Shown: one piece after another, positions 33,613 to 39,049 of the stretch
Layout: each line of letters begins with the position of its first letter
Numbering within the stretch: position 1 is the first letter of the stretch
Origin: Sulfurimonas sp. SAG-AH-194-C20
GTDB lineage: Bacteria; Campylobacterota; Campylobacteria; Campylobacterales; Sulfurimonadaceae
Reading direction: 5' to 3'
DNA: 39,049 nt
Assembly (NCBI RefSeq): GCF_029215975.1
Contig: NZ_JAEMVD010000010.1
Span: 1 to 39,049, forward strand
Notes under the pieces: model-generated
Databases searched by the model: none
The model's input: the letters and a program-made list of their open reading frames with translations, nothing else
What the model was told of the DNA's origin: nothing
Translations under genes and position numbers: made by a program

Positions 33613-35042
33613 AACTCTTTCATATCTTCACAGGTGATAACTCGTATCATATTTGTAGATCCTGCTTTACCAATGGGATCTCCTGCTGTAAGTATGTAAG
33701 CATTCTCTTTTTTTATAGACCCCTCATCTAAACCCCGTTTCATAAAATTATTTACTATATCCTCTAAAGATATTTTTTCTACTGACATTAAAGGTATAAC
33801 ACCCCAAACTAAAGACATCTGTCCTCTTGTCTGTGTATCATGTGTTATGGCATAGATTGTCTTTTTTGGTTTATATCGTGCCAGTTTTCTCACACTAGCA
33901 CCTGAAGAACTAATGGCAAAAATACCTTTTGCATCTACATCACAAGCAAGCCTAACAGCAGATTCACTTATGGTATCTTCTATATCTTTGTTTGTATATC
34001 CCTCATAGCGATAGTACTTATAAAGTTTTTCTGTTTCTCGAATTGTCTCAAACATAGTCTCAACTGCAAGAACTGGATGTTCTCCAATAGCACTCTCTTC
34101 AGAGAGCATAACTGCATCAGTTCCATCCATCACTGCGTTTGCGATGTCAGATATTTCTGCCCTAGTTGCTCTTTCATTTTTTGTCATAGAAAGAAGCATC
34201 TGTGTTGCCGTTATAACTGGGATAGATGCTGCGTTTGCCTTACGAATAAGCATTTTTTGGATGTTAGGCACCTCGTAGTATGGAACTTCTATACCTAAGT
34301 CACCACGGGCAACCATTAAGCCATCACTTGCATCTATTATCGCATCAATATTTTCAACTGCATCAAACTTTTCTATCTTTGCTATAAGGTTTTGTTTTCC
34401 ACCATGACTTTTTACTATCTCTCTTGCGTTAATCATGTCTTGTGCCGTTTGAACAAAAGAGATAGCCATAAAGTCTACACCATTTTTTACACCCCACTCT
34501 ATATCTTTTTTATCTTTTTGAGTGAGAACATCAACTCCAAGTCTAGTATTTGGAAAGTTTACTCCTTTTTTTGAAGAGAGTATGCCACGGTTTTCTACAT
34601 TTACTTTGATAGATGTTTCACTTACTTCTATAACTTTTGTTCGGATAATGCCATCATAAAGATAGATGTAGTCACCTATGTTTAACTGTTTTAATATTTG
34701 AGGGTAATTTATACTGACTTGATATGTGCTGCTTGAGAGTTGTTCACCAACTAGCTCTTTAGAACTAAAGATAAGAGTATCATTTTCTTCTAAAGAGAAG
34801 TCATTTTTGAGCTCCCCAATACGGATTTTAGGACCACTTATATCTTGAAGTACTCCTACAATCAGACCAGTTACACACATGGCTTCACGAATACGATTTA
34901 AAACTATAAGGTGTTGTTCATGAGTTCCATGGGAGAAGTTAAGACGAAAGAGATTGACACCTGCGTTTATAAGATTTACTAGCATCTCTAAAGAGTCTGA
35001 GGCAGGTCCAACAGTAGCTAAAATTTTAGTGCGTTTTTTCAT
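33609..35042 (-). CDS. pyk: Pyruvate kinase
   Basis: The 477 residues have the standard pyruvate kinase order: TKILATVGPAS at the N-terminus, NFSHG, QDISGPKIRIG, B domain (about 70-165), IAKIEKFDAVENID, DGLMVARGDLGIEVP, ITATQMLLSMTKNERATRAEISDIANAVMDG, and a C-terminal allosteric domain. It makes pyruvate and ATP from PEP. The next gene in the same direction upstream is ywbE, 21 bases away, so it may be read from the TorD/ferredoxin operon. Confidence 0.96.
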   Translation of the reverse strand: MKKRTKILATVGPASDSLEMLVNLINAGVNLFRLNFSHGTHEQHLIVLNRIREAMCVTGLIVGVLQDISGPKIRIGELKNDFSLEENDTLIFSSKELVGEQLSSSTYQVSINYPQILKQLNIGDYIYLYDGIIRTKVIEVSETSIKVNVENRGILSSKKGVNFPNTRLGVDVLTQKDKKDIEWGVKNGVDFMAISFVQTAQDMINAREIVKSHGGKQNLIAKIEKFDAVENIDAIIDASDGLMVARGDLGIEVPYYEVPNIQKMLIRKANAASIPVITATQMLLSMTKNERATRAEISDIANAVMDGTDAVMLSEESAIGEHPVLAVETMFETIRETEKLYKYYRYEGYTNKDIEDTISESAVRLACDVDAKGIFAISSSGASVRKLARYKPKKTIYAITHDTQTRGQMSLVWGVIPLMSVEKISLEDIVNNFMKRGLDEGSIKKENAYILTAGDPIGKAGSTNMIRVITCEDMKEF

Positions 35043-35063
35043 AATAAGTACCTTTTATGGTAG

Positions 35064-35258
35064 TTAATAAATTTCTTTGACCCGCCCTACTTCACCACTC
35101 ATAAGTCTAACTTTAATCCCATGAGGATGTGAAGATGATTTAGTCAAAAGATCACGAACTATACCATCAGTCAGGCGACCTGTATCTTGGTCTTGTTTTA
35201 AAACAATCGCAACAGAATTACCGTGTTTGATATTAGCTCGTTTAGTATTATCTAACAT
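35064..35258 (-). CDS. ywbE: YwbE family small protein (DUF2196)
   Basis: The 64 residues match the YwbE family from end to end: RANIKHGNSVAIVLKQDQDTG, LTDGIVRDLLTKSSSHPHGIKVRL and GEVGRVKEIY. The fold is a small SH3-like barrel resembling KOW proteins; the function is unknown. It lies 10 bases downstream of the 167-residue unknown and 21 bases upstream of pyk. Confidence 0.9.
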   Translation of the reverse strand: MLDNTKRANIKHGNSVAIVLKQDQDTGRLTDGIVRDLLTKSSSHPHGIKVRLMSGEVGRVKEIY

Positions 35259-35268
35259 ATCTAAATTA

Positions 35269-35772
35269 TTATACCATTAATGGATCAGAACTAGGTTCGA
35301 TCTCTTCAAAATCACTTATGATAGTTTCAAACATTTTAGACATTTTATTTGCCTTGGCAATATTAGCATCAAAAATCGACTTTGAGGCAGGAAAAGCCTC
35401 TCCTAGCTCCTCATAAATCATAACTCGACCATTGATGTGTTTTGTTATCTCTTTAAATGCACCATCAAGATACTCTTTTTTTGTAGTGTGACGAAAAAGT
35501 GCTCTCACCATCTTCGTACGCTCTTTAATAGGAATAGACTCATCAATAGCTTCAGCCACACGTTTTATGTCTATACGAGAGAGGTATACACCGCTGATAG
35601 CAGGTGCGAGTAATCTCTGCGTAAGTGCATCAACAAACTGAGGAACCGGTTCATCATCAACCTGATCACCTCCATCTTTGTTTTGCTCTATTTGTCCATC
35701 TTCACCGATAGCACACTCTTGTTTAACAAACTTATCAAACTCTGCTCTTAAATCACTTAAATCTTCATTCAT
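35269..35772 (-). CDS. Unrecognised acidic helical protein in the TorD/ferredoxin operon
   Basis: The 167-residue soluble protein has an acidic, low-complexity N-terminal third (DGQIEQNKDGGDQVDDEPVP). A helical core of about 100 residues follows (FVDALTQRLLAPAISGVYLSRIDIKRVAEAID, KERTKMVRALFRHTTKKEYLDGAFKEI). There are no membrane segments, and one Cys. I do not recognise the family. It follows the AroE-like gene by 14 bases and is last of four genes that start with torD, so a part in maturation of a redox enzyme is a fair guess only. Confidence 0.65.
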   Translation of the reverse strand: MNEDLSDLRAEFDKFVKQECAIGEDGQIEQNKDGGDQVDDEPVPQFVDALTQRLLAPAISGVYLSRIDIKRVAEAIDESIPIKERTKMVRALFRHTTKKEYLDGAFKEITKHINGRVMIYEELGEAFPASKSIFDANIAKANKMSKMFETIISDFEEIEPSSDPLMV

Positions 35773-35786
35773 ACTCTTATTCTCCT

Positions 35787-36545
35787 CTATTTTTTAATTT
35801 CTCTATATGCTGATTCTGTAAATTTTTCGATGATTCCATCATAACTTACATACTCTGCGTTTAACTCTAATGCTCTGTTCTTTAAAACTGAAAACTGTTT
35901 ATTGTTTTTCATGTCCATTGAAAGTTTTGCTAACTTCTCTATCATCGACAAAGATGAAAGGTCAGAAAAATCAAGTACAGCGTCAAATGCAGAAAAGTCA
36001 ACCGCTACATCACTTGCTATTCGGTTCATGTCCGCATCTTTTATCTGCATCTCCTCAGTAAATACCATCAACTCTTCAAGTGAATCGTTAAAGTAACTTA
36101 CATTGAAACCACATGCCAGAAGTGAAAATGCTTTTGCAAAGTGGTTTGTACCGATAATGGCAATCTTATTTACCATCATATCTTTTAGATGCTCACTCAA
36201 AACTCTTACACTAAAAATATCGCCACGAAGTGTTTCACCCTCACGATACAAAATGTCACACATACCACTGCGTTTAACCATCTCAGAAGAGTTATCGAGT
36301 ATATCTACCACATCCCTTACATACTCGCTTGATATTACTGCACCGTTTACCTGCGACTTTTTCATATTACTCACAGTAAAGTAGAGATCATCTTCACGGA
36401 TGTTCATCGGTATTATCATAGTATCATCATCATTTGATTTGAACTTTTTGTTCATAATCGCTGAAAATCTACTTGTTCCAGCTTCTATACCTATAAAACC
36501 AAAAAGTTTTGTTTGGCGAGAAATCTGGTTGTCATCATTCATCAT
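35787..36545 (-). CDS. AroE-like (shikimate dehydrogenase fold) protein without catalytic residues
   Basis: The 252 residues show an N-terminal half like the shikimate-binding domain (LFGFIGIEAGTSRFSAIMNKKFK, then PMNIREDDLYFTVSNMKKSQVNGAVIS). A Rossmann-like half follows (NKIAIIGTNHFAKAFSLLACGFNVSYFND). The AroE NVTxPxK motif with its catalytic Lys is replaced by NGAVISSEY, and the glycine-rich loop is GTNHFA. Shikimate dehydrogenase activity is therefore unlikely. It lies 15 bases after the polyferredoxin gene, in the TorD operon. The fold call is by eye and needs a structure-based search. Confidence 0.6.
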   Translation of the reverse strand: MMNDDNQISRQTKLFGFIGIEAGTSRFSAIMNKKFKSNDDDTMIIPMNIREDDLYFTVSNMKKSQVNGAVISSEYVRDVVDILDNSSEMVKRSGMCDILYREGETLRGDIFSVRVLSEHLKDMMVNKIAIIGTNHFAKAFSLLACGFNVSYFNDSLEELMVFTEEMQIKDADMNRIASDVAVDFSAFDAVLDFSDLSSLSMIEKLAKLSMDMKNNKQFSVLKNRALELNAEYVSYDGIIEKFTESAYREIKK

Positions 36546-36560
36546 GTTATTTCTCCCTTT

Positions 36561-37655
36561 TTACATATCATCTGTAATTCCCCAAAGCTCGCGTGCTTCT
36601 TCATCTTCACATTTACATCTATAACACATCTTATCCGCACTATTTGTACTAAAGACCATATCACATTCATCACAACGTCGCACTTTAAAACTCACAAGGT
36701 TTTGCACGGTTGGCTCAAAAAACTCTTTAACATTGTATGAGTCAGCCAGTGTAATTGCATTTGGCTCACAAACATCATGACAGATATGACATTTAATACA
36801 AAGAAAAGGATCAAAATCTACTTTAGAGTTTTTTGTATCAGAGACAAGAGCACCTGTTGGACAGACACGGTAACACATTTGACACGCTGTACAAGCTTCT
36901 TCATTCATCAGCTTTTGAGAGGTAAAACTAACCTCTGTCGCATCAACTATATGAAATTGTGAAGGAGTTGTAACTCTTTTAATAGCCGTAAAAAATATCT
37001 TACGTCTATTTGGAATCGTTTTTCTTCTCAAAAGTGCTATATCTGTTTTTTCTAAAGTATGTTCTGTGAGTTCATCACTCGCTTTTTGTACTTCATCTTC
37101 AAAACTTTTTTTTACTTTACCCACAGTCTTTAAGTTTGCTGCGTTTAAAAAGTCACGACGGTTAGAACTTTTTGTCTCATCTTCATAGCACACATTCTCT
37201 AACTTTATTACGGCTTCATTTTCCATCGCTTCTAAAAGGTAGGTAGCCTCTTCATAGTTAGCAAGTATCTGTTTTTGACAGGTGTGAGCGATATCGCACT
37301 CCCCACAGTAGCCCATGTCAAAAACTATCTCTTTTTTAAGAACGGCTAGAGAAATGATATGTTCAACACTAAGAGCAGAGATACAAGGAACATTTTTACG
37401 ACAAGATAAAAGATTTTCTTTATCTTCTACAAAATCAAAAAAGAAGTTAGTAGCATCAAACTCATCTAGTGTGAGTGCTTCACTAGGGCACACTGCAGTA
37501 CAAGCACCACAGGTAACACACTCTGAAAAATTAATCGCTGGTAAGTTACTCTCTCCAATTGAGATAGCGGTAGTAGGACAAACTACTTCACATTTGTTAC
37601 ATTCACTCTCTACACTCAGTGAGCGGACACATAAGCCTGCGTTTAACTGTAACAT
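36561..37655 (-). CDS. Cytoplasmic polyferredoxin with at least four [4Fe-4S] sites
   Basis: The 364 residues carry CNKCEVVCP (19-27), CVTCGACTAVCP (46-57), CTACQMCYRVCP (255-266) and CIKCHICHDVCEP (286-298). Two of these are full ferredoxin motifs in each half. Further Cys pairs lie at 85/91, 117/120/126 and 328-349 (CDECD...CYRCKC, perhaps a zinc ribbon). In the middle (163-174) is SSNRRDFLNAAN, which looks like a Tat motif but has no hydrophobic stretch after it and is not N-terminal. The ATG directly follows the torD stop codon, so both are made together. The probable role is electron supply or Fe-S assembly for a TorD-served molybdo/tungsto-enzyme such as formate dehydrogenase, which is not in view. 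Confidence 0.85.
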   Translation of the reverse strand: MLQLNAGLCVRSLSVESECNKCEVVCPTTAISIGESNLPAINFSECVTCGACTAVCPSEALTLDEFDATNFFFDFVEDKENLLSCRKNVPCISALSVEHIISLAVLKKEIVFDMGYCGECDIAHTCQKQILANYEEATYLLEAMENEAVIKLENVCYEDETKSSNRRDFLNAANLKTVGKVKKSFEDEVQKASDELTEHTLEKTDIALLRRKTIPNRRKIFFTAIKRVTTPSQFHIVDATEVSFTSQKLMNEEACTACQMCYRVCPTGALVSDTKNSKVDFDPFLCIKCHICHDVCEPNAITLADSYNVKEFFEPTVQNLVSFKVRRCDECDMVFSTNSADKMCYRCKCEDEEARELWGITDDM

Positions 37656-38279
37656 TTATGCACTAAGCTCACTTGTTAAGTACTCATTATCACTCAGAAT
37701 AAACTCTAAAGCCATCTCTGCAGCATCATAGTAGAGTGGAGTTCTCGATTCGTACTTCATATTTATAAGGTACATTGGAGCCCATTGGAGGAGGTGCTTG
37801 TTTAAAAACTCATGCTGCGTTTCTCTTAACTCTTTTACGGCATTTGTGTTTTCATCTTTAAGCGCTTGAAGCTCTGCGTTTGCTAGGTGATGCATAAACT
37901 CTAACTCAACACCGATATGATCAGATGAGAGTGTACGAGCCACTTCATAATCAACCATAAAGTCATAAGCAGAGTAGATGTCAGTTACAGGGTTTGCACC
38001 ACCGGTCTCTATCATCTGATCATCACGTGTGTAAAAAGTCTCATAAGGAATAAGGTGAAGGACTGAGAGGTTTACAAAGTCAGGGTTGATAACTTCTTCT
38101 AAAAGTTTTTTCTCATCTAACTCATTAAGAGGAGCCCACTTTTGTAAAGTTGGGAAAAAGTCTAAAATTGTTTCATCATTTTTTATCATCTTTAACATCT
38201 CAACATCTAACTCTTGGAGCATAATGCGAGAGAGAAGTGCATAAAGGTTTATTCTTGATTGTGTCTGTTGCATAAACAT
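37656..38279 (-). CDS. TorD-family redox enzyme maturation chaperone
   Basis: This 207-residue all-helical cytoplasmic protein has the TorD/DmsD pattern: NLYALLSRIMLQELD near the start, VLHLIPYETFYTRDD, DIYSAYDFMVDYE, DHIGVELEFMHHLANAELQA (the central conserved E-x-x-FM-x-x-L), and HLLQWAPMYL. Such chaperones bind Tat signal peptides and help cofactor insertion in molybdo-enzymes. It is the first gene of a run of four followed by ywbE and pyk. The 73-base gap to mscS shows no clear terminator. Confidence 0.9.
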   Translation of the reverse strand: MFMQQTQSRINLYALLSRIMLQELDVEMLKMIKNDETILDFFPTLQKWAPLNELDEKKLLEEVINPDFVNLSVLHLIPYETFYTRDDQMIETGGANPVTDIYSAYDFMVDYEVARTLSSDHIGVELEFMHHLANAELQALKDENTNAVKELRETQHEFLNKHLLQWAPMYLINMKYESRTPLYYDAAEMALEFILSDNEYLTSELSA

Positions 38280-38352
38280 TCTTTGTATGGAATTTTAAAA
38301 ATGATTCTATCTAAATAGACTGAAACTAGCTTTATGCTCTTAAAAAACTCCT

Positions 38353-39049
38353 CTACTTTTCACTATAAATAGAGAGTGATGGAAAAGCAAATTCTAAATT
38401 ATTCTCTTCTAATATAGCCATGATTTTGTGCATAACATCCTCTTTTGTTTCAAGCCATTCTCGCCACTGCACTGATTTCGAAAAGCAGTAAATTAAGATA
38501 TTTATACTTGAGTCTGAAAATTCATCAAGATAAACAAGAAGTGTATTTTTTACCCCTTCTAAATCATCTTTTGAGACAAGTTTTGCAGTATGTGACTTAT
38601 TATTGTGATGAGAGTACTTTGTTGCCTTTGTAGCAATACCTGGGTGTTTATCTAGCATTACTCGTATCTGAGCAATAGCATTTTTTATATCTTCACTCTT
38701 AGAGTCATACTTTACACCTACATGCATCTTTATGCGACGACCAAGTATGCGTTTATCCCAGTTTTTCACATCTTTAGAAGCAAAAGTACCATTTGGAATA
38801 GCTATAAGTGCATTATCAAATGTTCGTATAGTTGTAACACGCAAGCCTATTTCTACAACTACACCTTGATTTCCATCTATCTCTATCCAGTCACCTTGTG
38901 AAAAAACATCTGAGAAAAGAATTGAAAGTGTTCCAAAAAAGTTACTAATTGTATCTTTTGCTGCAAATGCCACTGCAAAACCACCGATACCAAGACCAGA
39001 AAGCACAGCAGTAAGATTCACCCCTGCAAAAAAGAGCATGATTAAAAGC
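38353..39049 (-). CDS. MscS-family mechanosensitive channel, N-terminus outside the window
   Basis: The frame is open to the window edge, so the 5' end is missing; 232 residues are visible. They hold the pore helix (LTAVLSGLGIGGFAVAFAAKDTISNFFGTLSILF), the beta domain (FSQGDWIEIDGNQGVVVEIGLRVTTIRTFDNALIAIPNG, shown here in parts, as in all MscS proteins) and the C-terminal alpha/beta domain. It releases solutes on osmotic downshock. The visible part is intact with no frameshift. Confidence 0.92.
   Translation of the reverse strand, partial: LLIMLFFAGVNLTAVLSGLGIGGFAVAFAAKDTISNFFGTLSILFSDVFSQGDWIEIDGNQGVVVEIGLRVTTIRTFDNALIAIPNGTFASKDVKNWDKRILGRRIKMHVGVKYDSKSEDIKNAIAQIRVMLDKHPGIATKATKYSHHNNKSHTAKLVSKDDLEGVKNTLLVYLDEFSDSSINILIYCFSKSVQWREWLETKEDVMHKIMAILEENNLEFAFPSLSIYSEK

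Noticed and set aside
37135..37169. Tat export signal in the polyferredoxin
   Set aside because: The RR motif is at residues 166-167, far from the N-terminus, with no hydrophobic region after it; kept only as a motif-mimic finding.

Overview
The window is AT-rich (roughly 35% GC by eye), densely coding bacterial chromosome. It looks like Campylobacterota, most likely a Sulfurimonas-type free-living member. The markers are a fused ispDF followed by an HP1021-type atypical response regulator, a Sat-like protein and pgpA (the order I recall as Cj1607-Cj1610 in Campylobacter jejuni), a short-form ThiC, two GGDEF proteins (one with a c-type haem motif), and a TorD/polyferredoxin operon. I see no rRNA, tRNA, CRISPR array, transposase or phage gene. 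Species assignment is inference.

Layout. 1-9.86 kb (+): one tight operon for a type II secretion / MSHA-type pilus machine, in the order mshI-J-K-L-M-N-(unknown)-E-G. It corresponds to the Campylobacter cts DNA-uptake cluster. 9.87-11.17 kb (-): yebC-yigZ. 11.2-14.8 kb (+): an unknown gene, then metX-xseB-nitrilase-fold protein and a small ThiF-like E1. The last two are separated by a striking 280-bp inverted-repeat element. 14.8-16.7 kb (-): a FIST sensor overlapping a diguanylate cyclase. 16.7-20.5 kb (-): an LsrG-like monooxygenase-fold protein, a class II aldolase, LsrK (AI-2 kinase) and a TRIC/UPF0126 membrane protein. 20.6-26.9 kb (+): glnD, glmS and a haem-motif diguanylate cyclase. 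27-29.7 kb (-): mrp and thiC. 29.9-33.6 kb (+): ispDF-HP1021-sat-like-pgpA. 33.6-39.05 kb (-): pyk, ywbE, a four-gene TorD/ferredoxin/AroE-like/unknown operon, and a 5'-truncated mscS.

Best candidates for new biology: (a) an AI-2 processing operon in which LsrK is paired with a class II aldolase and an LsrG-like protein, with no LsrF or Lsr transporter in view; (b) the octamer CTGCGTTT, found 17 times by eye where about one is expected, 15 times in one orientation, in several reading frames, and never in the first 17.3 kb, which suggests a Chi/KOPS-like or uptake-type DNA signal; (c) a 280-bp element with 29-bp perfect inverted ends that can fold as a three-way junction and whose ends supply a stop codon and a ribosome binding site to its neighbours; (d) a set of apparent pseudo-enzymes (nitrilase fold without its Cys, Sat without its sulfate-binding motif, AroE fold without its Lys, receiver without its Asp).
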